DNA from: JAJFFW01 sp965263375
GTDB taxonomy: Bacteria > Pseudomonadota > Alphaproteobacteria > Caulobacterales > Parvularculaceae
NCBI GenBank assembly: GCA_965263375.1
Contig: OZ253669.1
Location: forward strand, 3,100,001 to 3,164,000
Reading direction: 5' to 3'
Length of the DNA: 64,000 nucleotides
The stretch's first letter is position 1, and every line of letters starts with the position of its first letter. The notes beneath the pieces are model-generated. The model was not told where the DNA came from and searched no databases. It saw nothing but the letters and a program-made list of their open reading frames with translations. Below are positions 51,314 to 60,397 of this stretch, piece after piece. A program made the translations under genes and the position numbers.

Positions 51314-52567
51314 CTACTCTATCTCAATAGCTGGCCCGATCTCAGCGCCTGGCGGCGCTGAGGGCCCGTCCCGCAAAGAAGCTGAGATGGGCGCAGGTTC
51401 ATAAAATATCACGTTTTCAGCCGCCTTAAGGGTCGAAACAATGTCTTCGATCGCCCGCATTTGTAAAAATTCAGCGATATTATCTTTTACGTCCTCAAAC
51501 GCCACGCCCTCAGTCGCACGGCGCCCTGTAATCTCTAAGATATGCCATCCAAATTCTGTTTGGAAAAGCGGGGCAATTTCACCCGGCTTCGTTGAAAAAG
51601 CGACCCTAGAAAATTTTCGCGTCACCATCTGTTTGGTGAAATAATCGATGCTGCCGCCAAATCGCGCAGTCGCGTTATCGAGAGAGTGAGCGCGCGCAAG
51701 GGCGGCAAAGTCACCACCCGCTTTTATCTCAGCCAAAAGGGTTTCCGCCTCTTCCCTTGTTTTTACAACAATTTGGCGCCCTTTCACCTCATCCCCGAGG
51801 CGCGTAACATCCGATTGCGCTTGGTATAACGCACGCACAGCTTCAGGTGTCACCATTCGCTCAACATAACTTTCAAGATAGGCAGAAGCGAGGATACGGT
51901 TGCGGGCCGCTTTAAGGCGCCTTGTCACGTCTTTAGACCGATCAACCCCCTCTTCTTCTGCGATAGCGGCAAGGAGTTGCTCTTGGACAAAAGCATCGAC
52001 AAGCCCGCGTTTAAAGGCCGCTTCAACCGTTAGTACTTCCTCGTCCCGCAATTGGCCCGCTGCGCGCGCTGAGGCTTCGATTTGTGATAAATGGACGTAG
52101 CGCCCACCCATGCGGGCCATAATCGGGTCTTTTTCATCGATCGGCGCCCGTTTTTCCGCAACGCCTTCATCAACAGCCTGTAGCGGCGGCTTTGACAGGG
52201 TGTCGATGCCCCACAAAAGCCCAAACAACAAGAAAAAGCCGGACATAGCGCAATATGCGCGCCCCGCCCGGCTTGGCAGCCAGTTGATTAAGTCCTCCGC
52301 CATATAAACGAACGCGTAAAGGCTATGGACGAAGGCGCGCCAAAACAGATACATCGCCCGCGTAAAACCACGCCAAAGGGCCAAATCGAGCACGCCGATA
52401 TAGCGCCAAACCGCCGCCAAAGCGCTAAAGGACCGGCCGAGCCCAGACGCGATCATGCGCAAAAAACCTTTAGCAATGGCGCCCCCGCCCATCGTTTGGC
52501 GAGGGCGGGAAGGTTTCTTCTTCGGCGCGTTCTTGTGAGCGACTTGATCGGACACGATTTGCTTCAT
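51314..52567 (-). CDS. PpiC-type peptidyl-prolyl isomerase, membrane-anchored
   Basis: A protein of about 417 residues. The basic N-terminus and a membrane helix (SGFFLLFGLLWGIDTL) near 105–125 anchor it; a SurA-like helical chaperone part and a parvulin/rotamase domain follow (EVKGRQIVVKTREEAETLLAEI, HSLDNATARFGGSIDYF, PLFQTEFGWHILEITGRR). It should help exported proteins fold in the periplasm. It lies back to back with secA, a frequent arrangement. ATG 52567 is preferred to a GTG at 52582. A Pro-rich tail ends the protein. Confidence 0.88.
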   Translation of the reverse strand: MKQIVSDQVAHKNAPKKKPSRPRQTMGGGAIAKGFLRMIASGLGRSFSALAAVWRYIGVLDLALWRGFTRAMYLFWRAFVHSLYAFVYMAEDLINWLPSRAGRAYCAMSGFFLLFGLLWGIDTLSKPPLQAVDEGVAEKRAPIDEKDPIMARMGGRYVHLSQIEASARAAGQLRDEEVLTVEAAFKRGLVDAFVQEQLLAAIAEEEGVDRSKDVTRRLKAARNRILASAYLESYVERMVTPEAVRALYQAQSDVTRLGDEVKGRQIVVKTREEAETLLAEIKAGGDFAALARAHSLDNATARFGGSIDYFTKQMVTRKFSRVAFSTKPGEIAPLFQTEFGWHILEITGRRATEGVAFEDVKDNIAEFLQMRAIEDIVSTLKAAENVIFYEPAPISASLRDGPSAPPGAEIGPAIEIE

Positions 52568-52582
52568 CCTATCCCGCCTCAC

Positions 52583-53037
52583 AAGGAGGCTAAAGCATTC
52601 CCAAGCGACGACTGCGCAGTTCGCATCAGCAAAATGCGCAAATGAACTTTAGACGAAACGATGTTTCATTTGAATCGATATGACATCAAACCGTTCTTAC
52701 AACGCTTCGCTATACGGCCTAGATCATCAGTCTTTAATATTTATCAAGCGTTGGTCTAATTTGTTTTAAGCGTCGCACCAAAAAGCAAAAATCTAGGCGC
52801 ACACACTCGTCAAAACACCCCGATTTCCTCGAACGGATCGGCATTGCAACGATGCGCACAGGCGACATAACCCCTTCATGAACAATCAGAAACATCCTCA
52901 AATGTCATCGCTCTCGTTGACAGGCTAATTCCCCCTGCTTATCTCACAGCTGCTCTGTTAAAAGAGTCTCCCCTGCTGACAGCGATGCACACCGCATGGC
53001 GACAGACTGGCGGGACTTGAACCCTTAGGCATCCTTT
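52583..53037. other. Divergent spacer between the PpiC gene and secA
   Basis: 455 bp without a gene. The only sharp signal is the secA promoter at 52917–52945. The rest is AT-rich in part and unremarkable. Confidence 0.4.
52917..52945 (+). promoter_or_regulatory. Predicted secA promoter
   Basis: TTGACA, a 17-bp spacer and TATCTC form a good housekeeping-type promoter. Transcription would begin near 52952, leaving an 85-nt leader before secA. Confidence 0.55.
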
Positions 53038-55893
53038 ATGGCGCTTCTAAATATCGCGAAGAAGATTTTCGGCAGTTCTAACGATCGCCGGTTAAAACCA
53101 ATGTGGCGGCGGGTTGAGGCGATCAACGCCCTTGAAGACGAAATCGCCAGCCTAAGCGACGAGGCGCTGGCCGCGCGCACGCCAGGCTTGCGCGAACGCC
53201 ACAAGAACGGCGAAAGCCTTGACGCGTTGCTCGAAGAAGCCTTCGCAACGGTAAGAGAGGCGGCCAAACGCGCTCTTGGTCAACGCCACTATGATGTGCA
53301 GCTAATCGGCGGCATGGTCCTTCATGGCGGCGATATCGCCGAGATGAAGACCGGGGAAGGCAAGACCCTGGTGGCGACCCTGCCTGTATATCTCAACGCC
53401 TTAACCAGCCGCGGCGTGCATGTTGTTACCGTTAACGACTATCTCGCCAAACGTGATGCGGAATGGATGAACCGCGTCTATGAACGCCTTGGCCTTACAA
53501 CGGGCTGTATCGTTCACGGATTGTCCGATGAAGAACGGCGCGCCGCTTATGCCGCCGACATCACATACGGCACCAATAATGAATTCGGCTTTGATTATCT
53601 GCGCGATAATATGAAAGCCTCTCTAGAAGAGATGGTGCAACGCGGCCACCACTTTGCGATCGTTGACGAGGTGGATTCAATCCTGATCGACGAAGCGCGT
53701 ACGCCGCTGATTATCTCTGGCCCAACGGACGATAAATCTGAGCTTTATCTCGCCATCGATACATTTATACCTCAGCTCGAAGAAGAAGATTACGAGCTCG
53801 ATGAAAAGGCCCGCACGATCATCTTAACCGATGAGGGTAATGAGCGGGTTGAAGAACTTCTTCAAGAAGGGGGCCTCCTACAAGGGGACAGTCTTTATGA
53901 TGCGGCGAATATCTCCGTCGTGCATCATGTGAACCAAGCGCTAAAAGCGCACCGGCTGTTCCAAAAGGACAAAGACTACATCGTTCGCAATGATAAGGTC
54001 GTTATCATTGACGAATTTACTGGCCGCATGATGGAAGGGCGCCGCTGGTCGGAAGGGTTGCACCAAGCGGTCGAGGCGAAAGAAAAAGTCACCATCCAAC
54101 CAGAGAACCAGACCCTAGCCTCCATCACCTTCCAAAACTATTTCAGGCTTTACGAAAAACTAGCGGGCATGACCGGCACAGCCCTGACGGAAGAGGCGGA
54201 ATTCGCCGATATTTACAGCCTTAATGTCTATGAGGTGCCGACCAACAAGCCCATCGCGCGCGATGACGCCGATGATGAGCTTTATATGACGGCAGCGGAA
54301 AAATATAAGGCGATTGCGGTGCAAATCGCTGACTGTCACCGCCGCGGCCAACCGGTTCTTGTCGGCACGGCGTCCATCGAAAAGTCCGAACTTATCTCTG
54401 GCCTCCTTTCAGACAAGAAATTCTTCAAAGATGTTGCAAGCTCCCTTCGTGAGCGGTCGGGCGAGTTAAAAGACAAAGAAGCCGAGCTTAAAGAAGAGAT
54501 GGAGGAGCGCGCCTCCTATCTTGAAGAGCTTGCAAAAAATAAAGTTCCCGTGCCCCATAATGTTCTAAACGCGCGTTATCACGAGCAAGAGGCCGAGATT
54601 GTGGCGGATGCGGGCGCCCCAGGCGCGGTGACGATTGCGACCAATATGGCTGGACGCGGCACAGACATTCAGCTTGGCGGCTCTGTAGATAAAGCGTTGA
54701 TGGCGTCGCTGGAAGAAAGCGATGACGAGGCGAAAATAGCGGAGAAGCGTTCGGGCATCGAAGCGCAAATCGCGGATGCAAAAAACACCGCCCTTGATAG
54801 CGGCGGGCTTTATGTTCTGGCGACGGAACGCCACGAGAGCCGACGCATCGACAATCAGCTGCGCGGACGTTCCGGCCGTCAAGGCGACCCCGGCGGCACA
54901 AAATTCTTCCTATCCCTTGAAGACGACCTCATGCGGATCTTCGGCACGGGCATGGAAAAAATGCTGAAACGCTTCGGCATTCAACCCGATGAATCAATCG
55001 AGCACCCATGGTTCACCAAAGCGGTTGAGACAGCTCAGAAAAAAGTTGAGCAGCGCAATTTCGATATGCGTAAAAACGTCTTAAAGTTCGATGACGTGAT
55101 CAACGATCAACGTAAAGCGATTTTTGATCAGCGTATTGAATTTATGTCATCCGACACAGTTGACGATATTATCACCGATATGCGCGCGCAACTGGTTGAA
55201 GACCTTGTGGCGCTTCGCGTTCCTGCAAAATCCTATGCGGAGCAATGGGATATTGAAGGTCTTTCTAACGACCTACAAGAAATCTTCGGCAACAACTTCA
55301 ATGTGAGTGAATGGGCGAAGGAAGAAGGCGTCGCCGAAACTGAGATTATGGACCGTCTGCGTGAGGAAACCGACAAGCTCGCCGCCGCCCGCGCGGTTGA
55401 GGTTGGCCCGGAGATGATGCGCCAAGTTGAAAAGACGTTCCTCCTCCACGTTTTAGACCAAAACTGGCGCGAACATCTTCAGTCTCTTGACCATTTACGC
55501 TCGGTCGTCTGGATGCGCGGCCATGCGCAGCGCGACCCTGTCAACGAGTTTAAGACCGAAGCCTTTGCCCTTTTTGAAGGCCTTCTTGACGGGCTGCGCC
55601 GCGACGTCACGAAAATGCTGATGCATGTTCGCTTAGCAGCGCCGGAAGAAGCAATGCCGGAAAAACGTGAAATTCCCATGACGGAAACCCATGTGGACGC
55701 GTCAACTGGCGAAAATGAAATGGAGCAGTCAACGGCGCGCGGAACGTCAGCAGGAATCGGCACCATGGCGGCGCGCAAACGTGCTGGCGAGATTGATCCG
55801 AACGACCCGACAACCTGGGGCCGGGTCGCCCGTAACGCGCCTTGCCCATGCGGATCCGGCAAAAAATTTAAGCATTGCCACGGCGCGATTTAG
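53038..55893 (+). CDS. secA: Protein translocase ATPase SecA
   Basis: A complete 951-residue SecA, the motor that pushes preproteins through SecYEG. NBD1 carries Walker A in EMKTGEGKTLVATLP and the DEAD-type Walker B in IVDEVDSILIDEART; NBD2 has MAGRGTDIQLGG and QLRGRSGRQGDPGG; the scaffold helix and cross-linking domain are in place. The C-terminal zinc motif CPCGSGKKFKHCHG, which binds SecB and ribosomes, is intact. A ribosome-binding site is weak (AGGCATCC), perhaps relevant to secretion-coupled control. A folded element follows the stop. Confidence 0.98.
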   Translation: MALLNIAKKIFGSSNDRRLKPMWRRVEAINALEDEIASLSDEALAARTPGLRERHKNGESLDALLEEAFATVREAAKRALGQRHYDVQLIGGMVLHGGDIAEMKTGEGKTLVATLPVYLNALTSRGVHVVTVNDYLAKRDAEWMNRVYERLGLTTGCIVHGLSDEERRAAYAADITYGTNNEFGFDYLRDNMKASLEEMVQRGHHFAIVDEVDSILIDEARTPLIISGPTDDKSELYLAIDTFIPQLEEEDYELDEKARTIILTDEGNERVEELLQEGGLLQGDSLYDAANISVVHHVNQALKAHRLFQKDKDYIVRNDKVVIIDEFTGRMMEGRRWSEGLHQAVEAKEKVTIQPENQTLASITFQNYFRLYEKLAGMTGTALTEEAEFADIYSLNVYEVPTNKPIARDDADDELYMTAAEKYKAIAVQIADCHRRGQPVLVGTASIEKSELISGLLSDKKFFKDVASSLRERSGELKDKEAELKEEMEERASYLEELAKNKVPVPHNVLNARYHEQEAEIVADAGAPGAVTIATNMAGRGTDIQLGGSVDKALMASLEESDDEAKIAEKRSGIEAQIADAKNTALDSGGLYVLATERHESRRIDNQLRGRSGRQGDPGGTKFFLSLEDDLMRIFGTGMEKMLKRFGIQPDESIEHPWFTKAVETAQKKVEQRNFDMRKNVLKFDDVINDQRKAIFDQRIEFMSSDTVDDIITDMRAQLVEDLVALRVPAKSYAEQWDIEGLSNDLQEIFGNNFNVSEWAKEEGVAETEIMDRLREETDKLAAARAVEVGPEMMRQVEKTFLLHVLDQNWREHLQSLDHLRSVVWMRGHAQRDPVNEFKTEAFALFEGLLDGLRRDVTKMLMHVRLAAPEEAMPEKREIPMTETHVDASTGENEMEQSTARGTSAGIGTMAARKRAGEIDPNDPTTWGRVARNAPCPCGSGKKFKHCHGAI

Positions 55894-56237
55894 GGATGGC
55901 TTTACTCTCAAATTAAGTGCCCCGCCAGTTCGCGCTAAACAAACTAGCAGTATGACGAATGGTGGGTCAGCTACCTGCCGCCGCAGCGATATGACGGGGG
56001 CCCGGAGCCCACATGGTCAAAAAGCGGCGCGCCTAGTGGCAGGCGGCAGATAGCCTTTTTTCTACCCACAGAAAATATGGAGTCGAACCATAACAGCCCA
56101 GTTCCCAAAAGCGATCAGTCATGGCGGATGCCTTTGACTTTGCCTATCCCTGAGCGGCTTAAATAGAACCTGAATTAACGCTCAAATCAATCCTGGCCTA
56201 AACAAAACAGAAATAATTATCCGCAGTCTGAAGCGGG
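55894..56237. other. Intergenic region after secA
   Basis: 344 bp between secA and the convergent SPFH gene. It holds the long foldback at 55962–56069; the remainder shows nothing I recognise. Confidence 0.4.
55962..56069 (+). ncRNA. Long folded element / candidate terminator RNA after secA
   Basis: GCTACCTGCCGCC (55970–55982) pairs with GGCGGCAGATAGC (56042–56054) with a single mismatch. Inside, GGGC/GCCC forms a second hairpin near 55998–56010, and outside GTGGGT and ACCCAC can also pair. Six T follow the main stem at 56056–56061. It could be a large-loop terminator for secA, a small RNA or a relic of a mobile element. Confidence 0.4.
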
Positions 56238-57065
56238 CTATTCTTCATTTTTTTGGTCATCACCCACAATTTTTTCAACATCTTTAAAGTCCACCCAAAG
56301 ATTGTGGCGCGCGCCCTGGGAACTTTGAACGCCATCTAATAATCGCAGCTTCATCAATTCAGGATTATTCCGTAGGGACCTGGCCGCATTAGACAAAGCC
56401 CTTAAAGCCGCCGTTTCTCCGCGTGCGCGCTCAAGTTTTGCTTCCGCCTCTTTCTTTGAAAGCACTACAGCAGCATAAGCAGAGCGAAGTTCCTTTGACA
56501 GCATTAAATCCCGAACTGAGACCGATGTAATATCCACCCCCCAAGCTGAAGCCGATTCTTTTATGCGCGTTGTAATTTCATCTGAAAGCTGATTACGTTC
56601 AGCAATCAGCTCATCCAATTCAAGCGTACTGACCACATCGCGCAAAATGAGCTGTAGATCATGGTGCAAGCGATGGCCAATATCTGCGTCACCGTTTACA
56701 GCGAGGGTCTCAACAAGCTTTTTGGGATCGTCCACCTTATATTCTGCGGTCAAGCTAATTTTAAGCCCCAAATTATCTTTTGTTAAAACTTCTTGACCCG
56801 GAACAATAATATAACTTAAGCGCTTTTCTAATTTCAAAAGGGCAATGCCACGCCCGACCATGAGATGACGCCCAGGTTCTAAATACCGCCTAAATCGCCC
56901 ATCACGATACTCAAGCGCCCATTGACCTTCATAAACCATATGAGATGAAATTAGCCCGGCGCTTTTAGCAATTGCGCTATTGGGTTGGAAATCTTTCCCA
57001 CTTGCGCTGCGCAATAATAGTATCCCTATTCCTATAATAACGGATGCAGCGATTAATAATTCCAT
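56238..57065 (-). CDS. SPFH/Band 7 (slipin-like) protein
   Basis: A 275-residue SPFH-domain protein: one N-terminal membrane helix (LLIAASVIIGIGILLL), an SPFH domain through about residue 200 with VLTKDNLGLKISLTAEYKVDDPKKLVE and ITTRIKESASAWGVDITSVSVRDLML, and a coiled-coil tail (KEAEAKLERARGETAALRALSNAARSL). Such proteins form membrane scaffolds and often work with NfeD partners, none of which is present here. It converges with secA. Confidence 0.88.
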   Translation of the reverse strand: MELLIAASVIIGIGILLLRSASGKDFQPNSAIAKSAGLISSHMVYEGQWALEYRDGRFRRYLEPGRHLMVGRGIALLKLEKRLSYIIVPGQEVLTKDNLGLKISLTAEYKVDDPKKLVETLAVNGDADIGHRLHHDLQLILRDVVSTLELDELIAERNQLSDEITTRIKESASAWGVDITSVSVRDLMLSKELRSAYAAVVLSKKEAEAKLERARGETAALRALSNAARSLRNNPELMKLRLLDGVQSSQGARHNLWVDFKDVEKIVGDDQKNEE

Positions 57066-57215
57066 TAGTAATTTCTCGATATTTTCAAATAACCTTAACG
57101 GCAGCTTTAGAACCTACATCGCTTGTATTCAAGTATCACAATCGGGCAATACTAAATATATCAGCAATGATCTAAGCCAACAAAGACAACGCCCCCAGCG
57201 CCACCTAAGAGCGAA

Positions 57216-57977
57216 CTACCCGTCCTGCGGCCAGCCACGATCTCGCACAGTTGCAAGAGCCGACCGGCTGACGGGGGCTTTTACGCCGCCAGAAAGCTGT
57301 ACGGACCAGTTTCGCCCCGAGCGTGTTAATCGCTCAACCGCGCCTTCAGCGACCCACCAGCTACGATGGGTTTTGCACCCCTCGACGCCAATCTCAGTGA
57401 TGAAATCGGTGAACCGGCCGGGCACCAACGCGTCCCCCGCGGCAGTGTAAACACGAATATAATGATCCTCAGCCTGCATCGCATGTATCGGGCTGGCGCG
57501 CAGGTGTTCCGGGAGACGCTCACCAAAGCTGCGCGGCGCTGGCGTCGCCTCTGGTCGAGCTTTCGCGGCTTCACCCTGGCCAACCTTGCGCTGCACCAGC
57601 CAGATCATCGTCACAATAAAAAACGTGATGGCGAGCACGTTCGGCACAAGCCCGGGCAACACCGATACTGGAACCGGCGAGCGCATCATCGCCTCAAAAA
57701 GGCAGACGATTGCAACCATCATAATTGTCTGCACGAGGGATGCGCAAAACAGAGCGGGTAACACGCCCCATCGACGGCGCAGAAAAGGCAATAGCCGCCC
57801 CATGCTCCAAAGTGCGGCGAGTGAACCGGTTAGGATTGACCCCGCCCAATACACCGTCCTTGGCAATAGCCAAAGGTCTTGCTGGGTGCCAAAGGGGCCA
57901 ATCCAAGTAAGGAAGACGATCACACCAAACAGCGCCGCAAGCTCAGGCCGATTTAGACGCTTCATAAAAATGCGCAT
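57216..57977 (-). CDS. LytTR-type regulator with membrane domain
   Basis: A protein of about 253 residues: four N-terminal membrane helices (LAALFGVIVFLTWIGPFG, AGSILTGSLAALW, VLPALFCASLVQTIMMVAIVCLF, VPNVLAITFFIVTMIWLV), then a LytTR DNA-binding domain (PIHAMQAEDHYIRVYTAAGDALVPGRFTDFITEI…RSWWV). Such proteins are membrane-tethered regulators. An upstream ATG at 58133 is in frame but would overlap the divergent hydrolase's start by 13 bp, so I prefer 57977. A 7-bp foldback lies 1 bp before that start. The probable target is the hydrolase gene facing it. Confidence 0.82.
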   Translation of the reverse strand: MRIFMKRLNRPELAALFGVIVFLTWIGPFGTQQDLWLLPRTVYWAGSILTGSLAALWSMGRLLPFLRRRWGVLPALFCASLVQTIMMVAIVCLFEAMMRSPVPVSVLPGLVPNVLAITFFIVTMIWLVQRKVGQGEAAKARPEATPAPRSFGERLPEHLRASPIHAMQAEDHYIRVYTAAGDALVPGRFTDFITEIGVEGCKTHRSWWVAEGAVERLTRSGRNWSVQLSGGVKAPVSRSALATVRDRGWPQDG

Positions 57978-57978
57978 C

Positions 57979-57998
57979 GAAGAGGAAGCCCCCTCTTC
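57979..57998. promoter_or_regulatory. Perfect foldback at the LytTR gene start
   Basis: GAAGAGG and CCTCTTC flank six bases. On the minus strand the only purine-rich ribosome-binding candidate for the start at 57977 lies within this foldback, so it could regulate translation, or serve as an operator. Confidence 0.35.
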
Positions 57999-58120
57999 GC
58001 GCCGATTGCCCGTGAATTTCGCGAATTGGCCGCCAAAACTTCGCGAATGGGCGGCGGTGAACCTTTTAAAAAGCGCCGATTTTTTCAACTTTTCCTTTGT
58101 ATTCACAAAAGGATTATCTG

Positions 58121-59125
58121 ATGTATCGATCATGTCTTCTTGTCTTTTTTGCTCTTACCTTCAGCGCCTGTGCACAAACCGCGTTGGAGCCTACCCACAC
58201 CGCTGGTTACGAACAAGTGCGCTTCCAACGTGGTGAAAGGCCTGTCGCCATAGACCTTTGGTATCCAGCCGGAACAGCAGCGGAAAAACCCCACCGCTAT
58301 GGCATTAGCGTTGGATCGATCGCGCGTTCCGCCCCAAAGGCTGGCGTTGATCACCCCCTTGTCGTCTTATCACACGGGACTTATGGGTCAGCGAATAATT
58401 ATAGCTGGATTGGCGAAGCATTGGCCCGCAGCGGATTTGTCGTTGCTGGCGTTTCCCACTTTGGCGAGTCTTATGATTACGGACCACAGACCGTAAACCC
58501 ACAAGTCGTTGCCCGCTTAGACCGACGGGTCGGTGATGTGTCATCAACCGTCGACTATATGCTTGCCGATAAGGCTTGGTCTGATGTGATTGACAGCGAG
58601 CGTGTCTTTTTCATTGGCCATTCTTCCGGCGGCGCAACGGGAGCGCTTAGCGCCGGAGCGACCTTTGACTTAGGCGCGATGGTCGCCCATTGCCAAACCG
58701 AGAAAGGCGCAAGGGACGCTTCCTGCGGGTACGCAAAGGGCATCCCGCTTGATGGGGAACTGCCCATCTATGGTTCTTTGACTGATGCGCGCTTAAAAGC
58801 ATTTGTCCTGCTGGACCCCGCCGTTGGACCGGCCATGAGGGCGCCATCGCTTCAAACGATTACGACCCCCACACTCATCTTCGGGGCGAAGAATAATGAC
58901 GCTCTTCCCTTTGACGTCCATTTTAAAAAATATGCGGACAATATTCCTGGCGCACAATTAGAAGTGCGCGGCGGCAATGAGGGGCACTTCATCTTTCTTG
59001 ACGTATGCGATCAGGATATTGATGCGCTCGGCGTTAAACTGTGTGAAGATCGCGACGGCGCAAACAGACAGGCAGCCCACGAAGAGATGGTTCCCATCAT
59101 TGTTGACTTTCTTTCAGCACAGTAA
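58121..59125 (+). CDS. Alpha/beta-hydrolase lipoprotein (PAF-acetylhydrolase/dienelactone-hydrolase-like)
   Basis: A 334-residue exported hydrolase. The signal peptide ends in the lipobox FSAC, so the protein is probably lipid-anchored. The nucleophile is the Ser of FIGHSSGGATG, an oxyanion segment is VVLSHGTYGSANNYSW, the acid lies in LIFGAKNNDALP and the His in NEGHFIFLD. ATG 58121 follows AAAGGA at 7 nt; an earlier start at 58097 is less fitting. It is divergent from a LytTR regulator. Substrate unknown; an ester or lipid is likely. Confidence 0.85.
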   Translation: MYRSCLLVFFALTFSACAQTALEPTHTAGYEQVRFQRGERPVAIDLWYPAGTAAEKPHRYGISVGSIARSAPKAGVDHPLVVLSHGTYGSANNYSWIGEALARSGFVVAGVSHFGESYDYGPQTVNPQVVARLDRRVGDVSSTVDYMLADKAWSDVIDSERVFFIGHSSGGATGALSAGATFDLGAMVAHCQTEKGARDASCGYAKGIPLDGELPIYGSLTDARLKAFVLLDPAVGPAMRAPSLQTITTPTLIFGAKNNDALPFDVHFKKYADNIPGAQLEVRGGNEGHFIFLDVCDQDIDALGVKLCEDRDGANRQAAHEEMVPIIVDFLSAQ

Positions 59126-59447
59126 TGAAAAATGTCGGATCCGCAAATTTTGCTCATGAGCATCGATCTTACCTCCACGGTTCTGGAGGAGCCCAAATGG
59201 GCAAATGGGTGCGGATCTGTCCCCTTTAACGAACAACATCACGCACAAGCCGCGCGGGAGCTGCTTAATCTCGCCTATGGCCAAAGCGGCGGCGGCTAAA
59301 AGAATATAAGCATGTGCAAAAAACTCTCGGCAAGCATTTGCTAGGTTTCTAGTCTCAATCTTTCCACTCGCAAATTTGACATCATGCGTACGAGGCTGAT
59401 TATGGCCCTGTCTGTTATCCGCAAAACTCTAATCCAAGAGGCACATC
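59126..59447. other. Intergenic region after the lipoprotein hydrolase
   Basis: 322 bp holding only the possible 55-codon frame at 59132–59299 and, beyond it, the probable promoter of the VOC gene. No clear terminator follows the hydrolase. Confidence 0.35.
59132..59299 (+). CDS. Possible 55-aa ORF or gene remnant
   Basis: An ATG-started frame 6 bp after the hydrolase stop. The predicted product has an ordinary protein-like composition (EEPKWANGCGSVPFNEQHHA, then ARELLNLAYGQSGGG) and looks like the beginning of a longer soluble domain that was cut short. I recognise no family and see no ribosome-binding site. Confidence 0.3.
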   Translation: MSDPQILLMSIDLTSTVLEEPKWANGCGSVPFNEQHHAQAARELLNLAYGQSGGG

Positions 59448-60233
59448 ATGACGAACCTACACGGCGATTTTATCTGGTATGAGCTGATTACCCCTGATCC
59501 TGACGCTGCTGAGAAGTTTTATAGCGGCCTGGTCAACTGGGAGTTTAAGGATTCCGGTCAACCGGAAATGGACTATCGTATCTTGTTTTATGGCGAGGCT
59601 GGCATCGGTGGAATGATGCCGCTAAGCGCAGAAATGCAGCAAAATGGCGCTAAGCCATTATGGGCAGGCTATATAAAGGTTGATGATGTCGACGCGGCGG
59701 CTGAAGCAATCACAAACAAAGGCGGCCAAGTCATTATGCCCGCCCAAGACGTTCCCAATGTCGGGCGCATTAGTTTTGTAACAGACCCGCAGGGCGCGCC
59801 TTTTTACATTATGCGCTCCAGCTCAGATGAGACGAGCCACAGCTTTTCAACCCATGAACCCAAAATCGGTCATTGCGCATGGAATGAACTGGCGACCAGC
59901 GATCCGGTGGCGGCAAAATCTTTTTACGGCGACCTATTCGGATGGGTAAAATCCGAAAGCATGGATATGGGCCCAATGGGAGAATATGAAATGTTCCGCA
60001 ATGGCGCTGATCGCGATTTCACCTTTGGCGCTATGATGCAAAAACCGCAAGAGATGCCGGTTTCATTATGGTCCTATTATTTCCGCGTGCCCAAAATTGA
60101 CGCCGCCGCCGACTATATTAAGGAAAATGGCGGCCAGGTTTTCGCTGGGCCGATGGAAATTCCGGGTGGAGACTTTATTATTAGCGCCATTGATCCCCAA
60201 GGCGCCATGTTCTGCCTTATTGGCCAAAAATAA
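59448..60233 (+). CDS. VOC-family protein with two glyoxalase-like domains
   Basis: A 261-residue protein made of two repeated vicinal-oxygen-chelate domains, each starting with a similar sequence (HGDFIWYELITPDPDAAEKFY and IGHCAWNELATSDPVAAKSFYGDLFGW) and ending in a conserved segment (ISFVTDPQGAPFYIM and IISAIDPQGAMFCLIG). The fold houses glyoxalases, dioxygenases and resistance proteins; substrate and metal use are unknown. The ribosome-binding site is the AAGAGG at 59437–59442, 5 nt before ATG. Confidence 0.9.
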   Translation: MTNLHGDFIWYELITPDPDAAEKFYSGLVNWEFKDSGQPEMDYRILFYGEAGIGGMMPLSAEMQQNGAKPLWAGYIKVDDVDAAAEAITNKGGQVIMPAQDVPNVGRISFVTDPQGAPFYIMRSSSDETSHSFSTHEPKIGHCAWNELATSDPVAAKSFYGDLFGWVKSESMDMGPMGEYEMFRNGADRDFTFGAMMQKPQEMPVSLWSYYFRVPKIDAAADYIKENGGQVFAGPMEIPGGDFIISAIDPQGAMFCLIGQK

Positions 60234-60260
60234 ACAGCGCGACTGTACAAATAAAAGGCC

Positions 60261-60307
60261 GGAAGAAGCGCCCTGCGCTCCATATGGGGCTGCAAGCTGC
60301 TTCTTCC
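60261..60307 (+). terminator. Inverted repeat after the VOC gene
   Basis: GGAAGAAGC and GCTTCTTCC pair perfectly over 9 bp with a 29-nt loop. It starts 27 bp after the stop. No U-run follows, so it may stabilise the mRNA end more than terminate. The strand is unclear because accA converges from the other side. Confidence 0.3.
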
Positions 60308-60397
60308 TATTTGGATTATCAACAACTGGCATGTGATAAGGAAACAGCCGCCCGCTTTCGGGACGCCGTCGCCGGACTTTAAGGCGTTAGCGAAAAA

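Noticed and set aside
55691..56053. 120-codon frame over the secA 3' end and spacer.
   Set aside because: Most of it overlaps secA in another frame and the rest is the foldback element.
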